DNA of 64,000 nt from Poritiphilus sp965212595 (GTDB lineage Bacteria > Bacteroidota > Bacteroidia > Flavobacteriales > Flavobacteriaceae): NCBI GenBank assembly GCA_965212595.1, contig CBDBVE010000022.1, positions 1-64,000 on the forward strand, read 5' to 3'. The position numbers and the translations under genes are program-made. This document shows, one piece after another, positions 49,712 through 59,966 of the stretch (positions are counted from its first letter, which is position 1; every line of letters begins with the position of its first letter). A model generated the notes under the pieces. The model was not told the origin of the DNA and made no database searches. It was given only the letters and a program-made list of their open reading frames with translations.

Positions 49712-50446
49712 ATGAACCTCGTTATCGATGCTGGAAACACCTTGGTAAAACTTGCCGTTTTTGATAAAGAACAATATTGTTTTCTTTCAAAAAACGGAAC
49801 TCAAACGCTTTGCGGAGAAAGTAAAGGAAGTTTTTGATAACTTCCCGTCGATCAAACACGCCATGGTAGCTTCAGTGGGCCCTATGGACAAAAAACACCA
49901 GGCTGTACTCACCGTATTTTGCAAGGTACTCTTTCTAAACCATGAAGCTCTAAGGTGCCTTTTAAGAACTCATATGCTACCCCCCAGAGTCTGGGCGTAG
50001 ACCGCATAGCACTGGCAACTGCGGCGTTTTATTACAACCCAAATGGCAAATACACTTGGTCATTGATGCAGGTACCTGTGTTACTTATGATATGCTGAAC
50101 GATTATGGGGAATATCTGGGTGGCGCTATTTCGCCAGGATTAAACATGCGATACCAGGCACTCCATAATCAAACTTCAAAACTACCGCTTTTAGAACACG
50201 ATGACATCCTTGATTTTATTGGAAATTCTACAGAAACCAGTATTCACAGCGGCCGTAGTAAATGGTATCTGTAACGAGATTGACGGGATCATTGATCAGT
50301 ACCGTTCTCGTTTTCAAGATTTAACAGTTATTTTAACAGGCGGCGACGCTCAATTTTTGTCTAAACGACTAAAAAATACCATATTTGCGCATTCTAATTT
50401 TCTCCTGGAGGGCTTGAATTATTTGCTGGAATACAACAAACGCTAG
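49712..50446 (+). pseudogene. coaX: Type III pantothenate kinase, frameshifted
   Basis: CoaX phosphorylates pantothenate in the first step of CoA synthesis and is normally essential. The pieces join into a full-length protein of about 244 aa: MNLVIDAGNTLVKLAVFDK, then FAEKVKEVFDNFPSIKHAMV, LGVDRIALATAAFY, VIDAGTCVTYDML, GGAISPGLNMRYQALHN and ILTGGDAQFLSK. Four single-base shifts are needed, near 49800 (A-run), 49940, 50058 (a missing T) and 50251 (an extra C). The total length stays a multiple of three, and all active-site blocks are intact, so sequence error is more likely than decay. Confidence 0.85.
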
Positions 50447-51753
50447 ATGGTAAGAAGAATTCTAATCCTTAATATGTGCTTTAGCGCATATAATATGAAT
50501 GCTCAAAATGGTACCGTTTCTCCCTATTCCTTTTTTGGAATTGGTGATCTTAAGGTCCGGAGCTACTATAGAAAATCAAATGATGGGGGGGCTTGGAATG
50601 TATACAGATAGCATTCACGTAAATCTTCAGAATCCGGCTGCATATGGAAAACTGCGGCTCACCACCTATACCGTGGGTCTTTCGCATCAGGAAATACGTC
50701 ACTTAAAGAGCTTTACAGACGAACAAAGCAGTAGCGTTACCAACCTGGAATACCTTTCCATAGGCTTTCCTATAAGCAATAGCGTTTTGGGGTAGGTTTT
50801 GGCCTACTAAAGCCGCTTTCCTCGATAGGATATAGTCTGCTGTCTGAAAGTATGAATGGTAGTGGGTCTGAAGTTACCAACCAATTTACCGGAGAAGGTG
50901 GCTTAAATCAGACTTATGTGTCCGTTGGCTATGCCAGAGCGGCTCAAAACCTGTATTTGGGAGCTACCTTGAATTTTAATTTTGGAAGGTTGGAAAATCG
51001 GAGGGTCGCAAAGCGTGGAAGATGTGCAATTTGGAACCCTGGATGAGCGAATTTCAAGGGTGAATGGCTTTGATTTTAATTATGGCCTTACCTATACCCC
51101 AACCATTAAAGGATAAATATACGCTCTTCACTTCGGTCAGGGTAAATACTCAGGCAAACCTAACTTCGGAAAACAGTCAGCGAATTAGGTCCTTTTCGCT
51201 AACTTACAGGACAGGAAATAGAGGTGGTAGATGTTGATTTAGATGCCCAGAGGACGTAAAAATACCGAACTAAAAATCCCTACAACCTATACCTTTGGCC
51301 TTGGATTTGGAGAAGATAAAAAGTGGTTCTTAGGCGCCGAATACAGCATTCAGGAGTTTAAGTTCGATTTTACTAATGATTTTATTGACACTTGACAATC
51401 TTAGCTATCAAGACGCCAGTAGCCTTGCAATCGGAGGTTTTTATATACCTGATTACACCTCTTTTTCGCCAGCTATTTTAAACGTGTAACCTACCGTGCC
51501 GGACTTAGCTATAACATAAACCGGAATGGTTGTTAATGATACTGGAGATAAATGACTTTGGCATAACTTTTGGACTTGGACTTGGGTACCGCTGGGTAGT
51601 AATTTCTCCAATCTAAACGTTGGCTTTGAGTTAGGTAGGAGAGGAACTACAAGAGCGGACTTGATCGAAGAAAGTTATCTCAAAGTTAACATAGGAGTGT
51701 CTTTTAACGATAGATGGTTTCAGAAAAAGACAAATAGATTAATAAAAATTTAG
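50447..51753 (+). pseudogene. Outer-membrane beta-barrel protein, frameshifted
   Basis: The joined frames give about 430 aa: a signal peptide (MVRRILILNMCFSAYNMNAQ), then GTVSPYSFFGIGDL, GLGMYTDSIHVNLQNPAAYG, GGLNQTYVSVGYARAAQNLY, FDFNYGLTYTPTI, YTFGLGFGEDKKWFLGAEY and GGFYIPDY, ending at a TAG (51751). The pattern of alternating strands suits a FadL/PorV-like outer-membrane barrel, conserved next to coaX in related bacteria by recall. At least eight shifts are visible, for example an extra A near 50552, a missing G near 50790, one near 51005 and an extra G near 51114. The density is too high for an old, otherwise conserved gene. Confidence 0.7.
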
Positions 51754-51784
51754 TACATTAACCACTTTAAACAAATATTACACA

Positions 51785-53200
51785 ATGAAAACGAAACTTT
51801 ACTTAATGATGATCGCTGTTTTAGGGCATGGTGGGCATAAGTAATGCCCAGGCTCAAAATCCTGAATGTATGACCAATCTTTCCATATATCTCAGAACAT
51901 GTAAAAGTAAAAAACTATGATGCGCGCATATACACCTTGGAAAATGGTCTATGAAAATTGCCCGGCTATGTAAACCGTGCCAACTTTTCATATGGCGAAA
52001 GAATACTCTGAAATGACAAAATCAAAAATCTTCAGGTGCCGAGAAAGGATGGATATATCAAATGATTTGTTGGCCTTGTATGATAACAGTTTGAAATCAC
52101 TTTCCTAAGAAAAGCTAGCAAATGGCAGGTTATGGCTATTGACAAGGCCTTGTTGAATATGATAACAAAATGGCTTCACTATGATGAGAGTTTATACTAT
52201 GTTAGGACAAAGCATTTGATGAGAATGACAGGAAGTCTAACTTTCAAAAATCCTAAGGCACTTATATCTCTATTTTTCAAGCCTTTAGTAGATTTACACA
52301 AAGCAGGTAGCAAAGGATTTGCAGGAAGTATTCGATACCTATGACGATGATGTTACCGAAAAAATAGAGGAAGAAAACAAAAAATTAACTGATGCAGAAT
52401 TACCAAACTTACTCCCAAAAGATTCTCTTGGAACATTAACAAAGAAAGAAAAAAGCAGGCTTAAAGCGGCCACTACAAATTCCAAGTCTTATGGAAAAAT
52501 TGCACGGAAGTATTGATTCCAAATTAGGAGATCTTTGGCAGATTGCGGTAATCTTATTCCGCTTTATACCAGAAAAGTTTTGACGAATCTAAAAAAGGAC
52601 GATATCGTATGGGTTAAGCGAGCTGTAGGAAGAATGTTTAGTAAAGAATGTACAGATGATCCTATGTTTGTGACTTTAGTTGAAGCTCAAAATGATCTGG
52701 ATCCTTCAGCCGATGCTTATTTGTATTTGGAGGCTTTTAAAGAAAAAATCTGGAGATAATAGCGGTGCTATTGCAGATTTCAACAAGGCGTTGGAGCTTG
52801 GAAACGGATTCCTATAAAAAATCTGAAATCGCTTATAAAATTGCAACCAGCTACAGGAGGACCAGTAAGTCTACTGCTAGAAATTACGCTCAAAAGGCAA
52901 TTAATTATAATTCAGCCAACGGTAAAGCCTATTTGCTAATTGCCAGCTTGTATGCTTCAAGTGCTAACCAATGTGGAAGCACAGCTTTTGAAAAGACGAG
53001 CTATTTACTGGAAAGCGGCTAATATGGCACGTAAGGCCGGAAGGGTAGATCCTTCATTAAGTGGAAGAGCAGGCCAGGCTGCGGCGAGCTACAGTGCAAA
53101 AGCGCCTTCTAAGACCGATATCTTTAACGAAGGCATGGCAGGAAAGTCAGTAACCTTTAGTTGCTGGGTTGGAGGCAGTGTAAAAGTGCCCAATCTATAA
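51785..53200 (+). pseudogene. TPR-repeat protein, frameshifted
   Basis: The joined frames give about 470 aa: MKTKLYLMMIAVLG leader, then GISNAQAQNPECMTNLSIY (signal cleavage after AQ), ANFSYGERIL, EVFDTYDDDVTEKIEEENKK, LKAATTNSKSYGKIA, DDIVWVKRAVGRMFSKECTD, AYKIATSYRRTSKSTARNYA and a basic C-terminal part ending SCWVGGSVKVPNL. Repeats of paired helices with Ala/Tyr/Asn suit TPR units. Many single-base shifts separate these pieces. It lies between the outer-membrane protein and lptC and is probably a periplasmic partner. Confidence 0.7.
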
Positions 53201-53202
53201 GA

Positions 53203-53807
53203 ATGAAACCGTTTCTCGGATATAAATACAACAGCATTGCCATAGTTTTTTCTGTGGCAATGTTTTTTTTTAGCTGTACGGATAATTACAAGCGTATTGG
53301 CGAGGAAGCTCAGGCGCTTATTTATCCGCAGGGCGTAGCTGAAAATTTTTCCATTACCTACACAGAAACCCAGGAAACCATTGGAAGTGAAGGAGTGGGA
53401 GATACAAAGATCGTCGCTATTCTAACGAGTCCGATGAGTGAAGATTTCGACAACCTTAGATTCAAATACCGTACCTTCCCTAAAGGGTTGGAGGTGAATA
53501 CTTTGACGACGACAACAACAAAAGTACCATCAATGCAGATTATGGCATACTGTATTCCAGCACCAATTTGTTCGATCTAAGAGGTAATGTAGTCATAGAA
53601 ACGCATGACGGCAAGAAACTAGAGACCCCGCAACTCTACTGGGACCGCTCTGGAGATTGGATCTTCACCCAAAAGAAATTTAAATTTACCAATCCTGAAG
53701 ACGGGACGATAATGGATGGGGAGGGGATGGATTTTAGAAGAGACCTCAATTTTTTTAACGCCCATAAAACCTATGGTCTGATGACCCTTAAAGAAGACGA
53801 ATCATGA
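53203..53807 (+). pseudogene. lptC: LPS export protein LptC, one frameshift
   Basis: LptC is the bitopic or lipid-anchored component of the Lpt bridge that passes lipopolysaccharide from the inner membrane to LptA. The N-terminal segment YNSIAIVFSVAMFFFSC suggests a lipoprotein-type anchor. The LptC core follows (ALIYPQGVAENFSITYTETQ, MSEDFDNLRFKYRTFPKGLE), then after a missing G near 53492 the frame continues with VVIETHDGKKLETPQLYWDR and ends in MTLKEDES. The ATG at 53203 is three bases past the TPR stop. Its stop overlaps the next start as ATGA. One base separates it from an intact gene, so it is probably functional in the cell. Confidence 0.8.
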
Positions 53808-54007
53808 TAAAGATTTTGAAATATACAGAGTATTTGTACCTGGCCGTTTTTCTGGTTTGTATATATGAAATAGCAGCCAAATGGAACGCCGACAGAGAAG
53901 GCACCTACATTTTTATTTTCTTCGGATTGGCTTCTCTAGGCATGTTTCTTTTTAGACGCAAGTACAGAAAACGTTTTGAAAAACGAAAAAGAGATAATCA
54001 AAACTAG
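53804..54007 (+). CDS. Small conserved membrane protein
   Basis: A 67-aa protein with two membrane helices (about 8-26 and 35-51) and a strongly basic tail (RRKYRKRFEKRKRDNQN). It overlaps the lptC stop by 4 bases and is 2 bases before the CNNM gene, so it is in that operon. Location suggests an envelope role; the family is not named. Confidence 0.75.
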   Translation: MIKILKYTEYLYLAVFLVCIYEIAAKWNADREGTYIFIFFGLASLGMFLFRRKYRKRFEKRKRDNQN

Positions 54008-54009
54008 CT

Positions 54010-55299
54010 TTGGAAACTGCTATTGCCGTTATTATCATATCCTTACTCCTCTCCGCTTTTTTTTCGGGAATGGAGATTGCCTTTGTTTCTGCAAACAAGA
54101 TTCACATAGAGATTGAAAAGAAGCAGGAAGGTATTTTAGCCAAGGTACTTACAAGGCTTACAAGAAAACCTTCCAAGTTTATCGCTACAATGCTTATTGG
54201 CAACAACATCGCACTGGTAGTGTACGGTTTGTTTATGGGAGAAATCCTGATGAACTGGTTTGAAAGTATTTTACCTGTAACGAGCAGTTTTCTGCATATC
54301 ATGCTCACAGATTTTAGTTTGCTTTCCCAAATCCTGATCTCTACCCTGATTATTTTGCTTACTGCCGAATTTCTACCCAAAGTACTGTTTCAGATCTATG
54401 CCAACACCCTTCTTAAGGTATTTGCTATTCCGGCCTATCTCTTCTATTTGTTATTTTCTATGTTGTCTGAGTTTGTAATCAAGGTGTCTGATTTTATTCT
54501 AAAAACCTTTTTTAGGACCGATGGAGATGAAGTGCAGTTGGCTTTTAGCAAAATTGAGTTGGGCGACTATATTACAGAGCAAATGGAAACCGTTGAGGAG
54601 GAAGATGAGCTAGATTCTGAAATCCAGATTTTTCAAAATGCACTCGAATTTTCAGAAGTTAAGGCCCGTGAAGTAATGGTTCCAAGGACAGAAATAATGG
54701 CTGTGGAACTTCATGAAACCCCTAAGAACCTCACCAAATTGTTTAGCGAGACTGGCTATTCTAAAATATTGATTTATAAAGATACTATAGATAATATTAT
54801 TGGCTATGTGCATTCTTTTGAGCTTTTCAAAAAACCCAAAACGGTAAGAAGTATCCTCCTTCCTGTTGAGTTTGTACCTGAGACCATGTTGATCAATGAT
54901 GTCTTAAATGCGCTCACCAAAAAGCGAAAAAGCATGGCTGTGGTCCTAGACGAATATGGGGGCACTTCCGGAATTATGACCGTTGAAGACATCGTAGAGG
55001 AGCTCTTTGGAGAAATTGAAGACGAACACGATAGTACAGATTTACACGAGGAACAGCTTAGCATAGATGTGTACAAATTCTCGGCCAGGGTAGAAGTAGA
55101 CTACATTAATGAAAACTATAAGTTAGAACTTCCGGAAAGCGAAGAGTACGAAACGCTTGGCGGATTGATCGTAAATGAAACGGGAGAAATACCCGACCAG
55201 GACTCCGAAATTCAGGTAGCTAATTTTCTATTTACCATCCTGGAAGTTTCAAGCACCAAAATAGATTTGGTTACGGTTAAGGTTTTAGAGAAGGAATAG
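54010..55299 (+). CDS. CNNM/CorC-type membrane protein with CBS pair
   Basis: A 429-aa hemolysin-C/CNNM family protein. Domains in order: DUF21/CNNM transmembrane region (about 1-180; four hydrophobic segments, with LSAFFSGMEIAFVSANKIHI near the start), two CBS domains (about 200-320; VMVPRTEIMAVE, YSKILIYKDTIDNIIGYVH, RKSMAVVLDEYGGTSGIMT), and a CorC/HlyC C-terminal domain (about 340-425). The start is a TTG at 54010: the next Met lies inside the first helix, and homologues recalled begin at the TTG position. It probably transports Mg2+ or other divalent cations, with nucleotide sensing by the CBS pair. Relation to the gliding protein GldE is possible but unproven. Confidence 0.88.
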   Translation: METAIAVIIISLLLSAFFSGMEIAFVSANKIHIEIEKKQEGILAKVLTRLTRKPSKFIATMLIGNNIALVVYGLFMGEILMNWFESILPVTSSFLHIMLTDFSLLSQILISTLIILLTAEFLPKVLFQIYANTLLKVFAIPAYLFYLLFSMLSEFVIKVSDFILKTFFRTDGDEVQLAFSKIELGDYITEQMETVEEEDELDSEIQIFQNALEFSEVKAREVMVPRTEIMAVELHETPKNLTKLFSETGYSKILIYKDTIDNIIGYVHSFELFKKPKTVRSILLPVEFVPETMLINDVLNALTKKRKSMAVVLDEYGGTSGIMTVEDIVEELFGEIEDEHDSTDLHEEQLSIDVYKFSARVEVDYINENYKLELPESEEYETLGGLIVNETGEIPDQDSEIQVANFLFTILEVSSTKIDLVTVKVLEKE

Positions 55300-55389
55300 G
55301 GTGTTAAACCAGCGAGATACCCTTGTATTCCCTTTTATATTTTAATAGAAAATGGTAATTTCGCCCACTGATTTTAAACATACTGCATC

Positions 55390-57510
55390 ATGGCAATTTT
55401 AGAGAATATTAGAAAACGCACAACAGTATTGATATTGATCATTGGGATGGCGCTGTTTGCTTTTGTAATATCGGGGATATTTACAAGTAACGATTTTTCA
55501 GGCGGTAAAATTGGCTCGTCTGTCGCAGAGATTAATGGTGACGAGGTTTCTATAGATGATTTTAGGAGGCAGGTAGAACGCGCTTCTAGAAGAGGAAACC
55601 CTAATACTACTTCCATGCAACTGGTTAATGGGGTTTGGAGTCAGGTGGAAAGAAAAACAATTCTGGGCCAGCAATTCGAGAATTTAGGAATTGCTATTGA
55701 GCAAGATCAGATCATTGACGTAATAAAATCCAGCCCGGGCTTTACACAAAACCCGCAATTCTTAGACGAAAATGGCATTTTTGACGAATATAAATTCAGA
55801 GATTTTATTGCACAACTTAAGATAAATTCACCTACACAATACCAGGATTGGCTCTTAGACGAACAAGCCATTATTGAAAGAGCAAAAGAGCAGGCTTATT
55901 TTAACCTTGTCCGGGCCGGTGCAGGCGCAACGCTCAAAGAGGGAGAGTTAGATTACAAATTGGCTAATGATAAAATTGATATTAAATATGTCAGGATCCC
56001 TTTTACATCTATTCCTGACAGTACCATAGTAGTTACAAAAGGAGAAATTGCAGATTATATTGAGGCCCATAAAGACGAGTATGAGCAGGAAATGGCCAGA
56101 GACATTCAATTCGTGTATTTCGAAGAAAAGCCTTCTTTAGAAGATGAGGCCTCAAAGAAGGAGGAAATAGCACTGCTTTTAGATGACACTGAAGAATACG
56201 CTGAGGAAAAAGATACAACAGATATTATTGCCGGATTTAGAAACACAAAAGACGTAGCCGAATTTTTGGACCGCAAATCTGATGCTAAATTTGATACCAT
56301 TTATAGAGCTAAGAAAGATTTACCCTCAAAATTTGCCGATACCCTAATGGCATTGCAAGTGGGTCAGCTTTATGGCCCGTATAGAGATGGAGATGCCTTT
56401 AAGATTGCCAAAATGGTAAACAGAAAACCAAATGGCTCTGTGAAAGCCAGCCACATCCTGATTACTTACGAAGGAGCTGAAAGGGCTAATCCCAGCATAA
56501 AAAGAACAAAAGAGGAGGCTGAACAAAAGGCAGACGAACTTCTAAAAGAAGCCCAGAAATCAGGTACGGTTTTTGCCGAGTTGGCCAGAGATAATTCTGA
56601 TGGGCCTTCGGGACCTCAGGGAGGAGACCTTGGGTTTTTCCAGCAAGGGGTTATGACTCCTAAATTTAACGATTTTGCATTTGGCAATGAGGCAGGGCAT
56701 ATTGGACTGGTGGAGACCGAATTTGGTTTCCATATTGTAAAGGTAGACGAGAAACAGGATGTTGTTCAGATCGCTTACCTTACCAGAAATATTGAGCCTT
56801 CCGAGGAAACCATTAATAAGCTTTTTGAAGATGCCACCAAGTTTGAAATGGCTACCACTTCTTCAGACGCTTCCTTTGCAGATCAGGCTAAGGAGAAAGA
56901 ATATATTGTACGCCCGGTGAACAAGATCAAGGAGCTGGATGAGAATCTACCTGGCCTTTCTGCTCAAAGAACTATTGTACAGTGGGCATTTAATAACGAT
57001 ACCGAGGTTGGAGACATTAAGCGCTTTAGTATCAATAACGGCTATGCGGTTGTGCAACTCACAGCAAAGTACGCTAAAGGCGTTATGAGTGTTGAAGATG
57101 CTTCTACCAGGGTACTTCCAATTCTTCGCAAAAAGAAAAAGGCAGCCCAAATTATAGCTGCAAATACGGGTAGAACGTTTGAAGAACTAGCCGCCAATAA
57201 TGGCACTACGATTTCTAATGCTTCCGCACTTACCGTTAAGACTCCTACCATCCCGGGTGCCGGAAGAGAGCCCCTGATAGTTGGTACAGCCTTTGCGTTA
57301 GGACAGGGAACTTCCTCTGGCCTTATTGAAGGAGAGACCGGTGTTTTTAAAGTGGAGGTTACGAAGAAAGAAGAAGCTCCACAATTGGATAACTACGCTA
57401 CTTACTCCAACACACTGCAATCTTCTAACGCACTACGTGTAAATTCTGCGGTATACCAGGCATTGAAAAAGAAAGCGGATATTGAGGATAACAGAGCCAC
57501 CTTTTATTAA
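55390..57510 (+). CDS. PpiD/SurA-like membrane-anchored peptidyl-prolyl isomerase
   Basis: A 706-aa periplasmic chaperone. A single N-terminal anchor (VLILIIGMALFAFVISGIF, about 13-31) is followed by the SurA-like N-terminal chaperone region (VAEINGDEVSIDDFRRQVER; EQQFENLGI-like), then a parvulin rotamase domain (about 350-455; VKASHILITYEGAER, GPQGGDLGFFQQGVM, FGFHIVKVDEKQD). A second, degenerate parvulin-like region follows. It helps newly exported proteins fold. It is a single gene with a strong terminator 20 bases after its stop. Confidence 0.9.
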   Translation: MAILENIRKRTTVLILIIGMALFAFVISGIFTSNDFSGGKIGSSVAEINGDEVSIDDFRRQVERASRRGNPNTTSMQLVNGVWSQVERKTILGQQFENLGIAIEQDQIIDVIKSSPGFTQNPQFLDENGIFDEYKFRDFIAQLKINSPTQYQDWLLDEQAIIERAKEQAYFNLVRAGAGATLKEGELDYKLANDKIDIKYVRIPFTSIPDSTIVVTKGEIADYIEAHKDEYEQEMARDIQFVYFEEKPSLEDEASKKEEIALLLDDTEEYAEEKDTTDIIAGFRNTKDVAEFLDRKSDAKFDTIYRAKKDLPSKFADTLMALQVGQLYGPYRDGDAFKIAKMVNRKPNGSVKASHILITYEGAERANPSIKRTKEEAEQKADELLKEAQKSGTVFAELARDNSDGPSGPQGGDLGFFQQGVMTPKFNDFAFGNEAGHIGLVETEFGFHIVKVDEKQDVVQIAYLTRNIEPSEETINKLFEDATKFEMATTSSDASFADQAKEKEYIVRPVNKIKELDENLPGLSAQRTIVQWAFNNDTEVGDIKRFSINNGYAVVQLTAKYAKGVMSVEDASTRVLPILRKKKKAAQIIAANTGRTFEELAANNGTTISNASALTVKTPTIPGAGREPLIVGTAFALGQGTSSGLIEGETGVFKVEVTKKEEAPQLDNYATYSNTLQSSNALRVNSAVYQALKKKADIEDNRATFY

Positions 57511-57530
57511 GCTATAAATAACGAAAATGG

Positions 57531-57563
57531 AAAGGCGGGTAGTTAATATCCGCCTTTTTTGAT
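57531..57563 (+). terminator. Terminator after the PpiD-like gene
   Basis: An 8-bp stem (AAAGGCGG with CCGCCTTT; arms 57531-57538 and 57550-57557, 11-base loop) is followed by TTTTTTGATTTTT. It lies 20 bases past the isomerase stop. The convergent GHMP kinase gene ends at 57566, so its terminator function is for the rightward transcript. Confidence 0.85.
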
Positions 57564-57565
57564 TT

Positions 57566-58480
57566 TTATAGCACCATTTTTTTAAAGGGAAGAATGGTAT
57601 GATATCCCTTGCTTGCAAAGTATGCCGGAGTTTCAGTATTTCCTACGGCCAAAATAAAATCTCCTCCCCAGGCCCCGAGACTCTTTATCGTCCCATGAAA
57701 GTCGGCAAAAAAAGATGCCTTCACTGTTCTCTTTTCCAGGGCTTGGGAAAGTATTTTTTCATGTTCTTCTAGCAGGTTTTTAAATTCCGGTAAATCTCGG
57801 CAAATATGGACGGCTTCGGTAATCTTAGAGATTTGGCCAACTAAGGCTTTTCTATCTATTTTCTTTTCATGATAGTCAGAAATTCCTTGACGGCTACTTT
57901 GCTTTTTATTGAGATGAACAAAATAAAGATGTTCGCTAAAAGGCGGCGCAAAGGAGATTGGAGTTATCTCAGGAAGATCATCTTTAAGCCGATATAGCAA
58001 AGGGGTGTTGTGTTGGGCACAAGCAATATCATAACCACTTCCGGGAATACTATTCATAAGTAGCTTATAGGCGTCTACCCCAGCCCATTGTGCGATATTA
58101 TTAATTAGTGTGGAGGAAGTGCCCAAGCCCCAATTCCTCGGGAAGTTAAGCCTTGTCTCTACCTGATATCCTACTCCCTTCTTCAGAAATCCTGGATTTA
58201 GCATCTTGGCCTGTCCAAGCATTTTCCAAAGCACGGTTTTTACAGAAGATCCTTCGGGAGCCGAGGCCTGAAGACTGAGTTCTTCCACATCCATTTCTGT
58301 CTCAAACCATATACTTCCGTCTGCATCCCGACTTTTCCAATGTAACAGATTTCCTTTAATCTCACGGACATTTAAAGTTTGCCCGAATCTGGCCGGAAGA
58401 GCCAGGCTCAATGCCCCATCAAGAACAGCATATTCTCCTGTGAGCAGCAGTTTACCGTTGCTGTAGAAATTGTATTCCAT
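57566..58480 (-). CDS. GHMP-family kinase (mevalonate/phosphomevalonate-like)
   Basis: A 304-aa GHMP kinase. It has an N-terminal LLLTGEYAVLDGALSLALP (11-29), the ATP loop NWGLGTSSTLINNIAQWAG, then GSGYDIACAQHNTPLLYRL, and a C-terminal GAWGGDFILAVG (the third GHMP motif). It is translated 1 base from the HMG-CoA reductase stop, so it very likely belongs to isoprenoid synthesis through mevalonate, as mevalonate kinase, phosphomevalonate kinase or a homologue. The sequence alone does not decide which. Confidence 0.85.
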   Translation of the reverse strand: MEYNFYSNGKLLLTGEYAVLDGALSLALPARFGQTLNVREIKGNLLHWKSRDADGSIWFETEMDVEELSLQASAPEGSSVKTVLWKMLGQAKMLNPGFLKKGVGYQVETRLNFPRNWGLGTSSTLINNIAQWAGVDAYKLLMNSIPGSGYDIACAQHNTPLLYRLKDDLPEITPISFAPPFSEHLYFVHLNKKQSSRQGISDYHEKKIDRKALVGQISKITEAVHICRDLPEFKNLLEEHEKILSQALEKRTVKASFFADFHGTIKSLGAWGGDFILAVGNTETPAYFASKGYHTILPFKKMVL

Positions 58481-59799
58481 TAGTTTTTTCGCAAACTTTG
58501 AAAAGCTTCTTCGACTGCGCTATAAGTCACCGCCTGCGTCTTAAAGTGGTTTACTAACTTTTCTTTTTCGGCATCGGTTGCGCCAATTTGATTGAGAATA
58601 TTGAGTAGGTGCATTTTCATATGCCCCTGCTGAATTCCAGTGGTTACAAGAGATCGCAATGCCGCAAAATTCTGGGCCAGACCGGCAACTGCCACTAGCT
58701 GCATCAACTCTTTAGCGGAAGGGTTTTGCAAAATTTCCATAGCCAGTTTTACAAGGGGATGAAGGCGTGTCAAACCACCAACTGTTCCTAATGCCAGCGG
58801 AATTTCAATAGAAAAAGAAAAAACATCATCCTTAATTTCCGCATGTGTAAGGCTGGTATAAGCCCCGTCCCTAGCCGCATAGGCATGGGCAGCTGCTTCT
58901 ATAGCCCTAAAATCGTTTCCGGTGGCCAGAACCACCGCGTCAATACCATTCATTATGCCTTTATTGTGCGTCACCGCCCTATAAGGCTCTACCCGGGCAA
59001 TATTCACTGCCCTTACCAACTTCTGCGCAAATTCTTTGGGGTCTATAGAAGTTTCATCCTTAAGTTCCGCTATCCCACATTGCACTTCAGCCCTTACAAG
59101 GCAAGCCGGAACATAATTAGAAAGAATGCTCATCGAAATTTCTATTGCCCGTTCTTCCTGGCTAAATGCTTCATAGCTCGATGCTTCGTTCTTTAAAGTC
59201 TGGGCAAACTGCTCGAGGCAAGAATTGATAAAATTGGCTCCCATGGCATCCATGGTCTCAAAGGTGCAGTGCAATTGGTAATAGTCAGGAAGCTTGTCGC
59301 TCTTATTTCGCAATTCGATCTTAGTAATACCTCCACCTCTTTTTTCCATATTTTCGGTAAGTGCCGCAGTATCTGTTCGAAATTTGGGTTGTATGTGGGC
59401 AATAAAAAGTTGTAGTTTTTTAAAATCACCCTTAAAAAAAAAGTGTACCTGGCCTATTTTTTCTGTTCCCAGAACGCTGGCTTTGAACCCTCCGCGGTCT
59501 AGCCAGAACTTTGCAGCCTTACTAGCGGCAGCGACCACAGAACTTTCTTCTATAGCCATAGGAATGGCATACAGTTTGTTGTTAATCAAAAAATTTGGTG
59601 CTATACCCAGTGGAAGATAATAGTTGGTAATGGTATTCTCAATGAATTCGTCATGCAACTTCTGTAGTTGCTGATCTGTGTTCCAGTAACGTTTTAAGAG
59701 GTCTTTGGTGAGTTCGGGATTATGCGTATAGTGAATTGCAATCCAATCTATTTTAGCTTCTTTAGAGAGTTTGGAAAATCCTTCAATAGGAGCGGTCAT
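58480..59799 (-). CDS. mvaA: Class II HMG-CoA reductase
   Basis: A 439-aa hydroxymethylglutaryl-CoA reductase of the class II (bacterial) type, making or oxidising mevalonate. Landmarks are ENTITNYYLPLGIAPNFLI (54-72), AIPMAIEESSVVAAASKAA (78-96) with the catalytic Glu84/85, DAMGANFINSCLEQ (184-197), THNKGIMNGIDAVVLATGND (277-296) with catalytic Lys280 and Asp296, and a late GHMKMH for the catalytic His. Flavobacteria use the mevalonate route, so a biosynthetic role is likely despite the historical name degradative. It shares one base with the GHMP kinase gene and is divergent from the DPP IV gene. Confidence 0.93.
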   Translation of the reverse strand: MTAPIEGFSKLSKEAKIDWIAIHYTHNPELTKDLLKRYWNTDQQLQKLHDEFIENTITNYYLPLGIAPNFLINNKLYAIPMAIEESSVVAAASKAAKFWLDRGGFKASVLGTEKIGQVHFFFKGDFKKLQLFIAHIQPKFRTDTAALTENMEKRGGGITKIELRNKSDKLPDYYQLHCTFETMDAMGANFINSCLEQFAQTLKNEASSYEAFSQEERAIEISMSILSNYVPACLVRAEVQCGIAELKDETSIDPKEFAQKLVRAVNIARVEPYRAVTHNKGIMNGIDAVVLATGNDFRAIEAAAHAYAARDGAYTSLTHAEIKDDVFSFSIEIPLALGTVGGLTRLHPLVKLAMEILQNPSAKELMQLVAVAGLAQNFAALRSLVTTGIQQGHMKMHLLNILNQIGATDAEKEKLVNHFKTQAVTYSAVEEAFQSLRKN

Positions 59800-59966
59800 G
59801 AGTTATTGGTTTCGAAGGGTAAAGATAAGCATTACGGTCTTAAATAAAGGGAGTTGATATCGGCCGGCAAGACACCCCTAAAAGTTGCAATGTTTTCAGT
59901 TTAAAGTTATTTTTTTAGCGAAAATATTAGTAAACTTGGAAGTTTTAATTCAATTTTTGAGAATCT

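Noticed and set aside
49712..53200. Small separate genes from 49752 to 53200
   Set aside because: They are pieces of coaX, the outer-membrane gene and the TPR gene that join when single bases are corrected.
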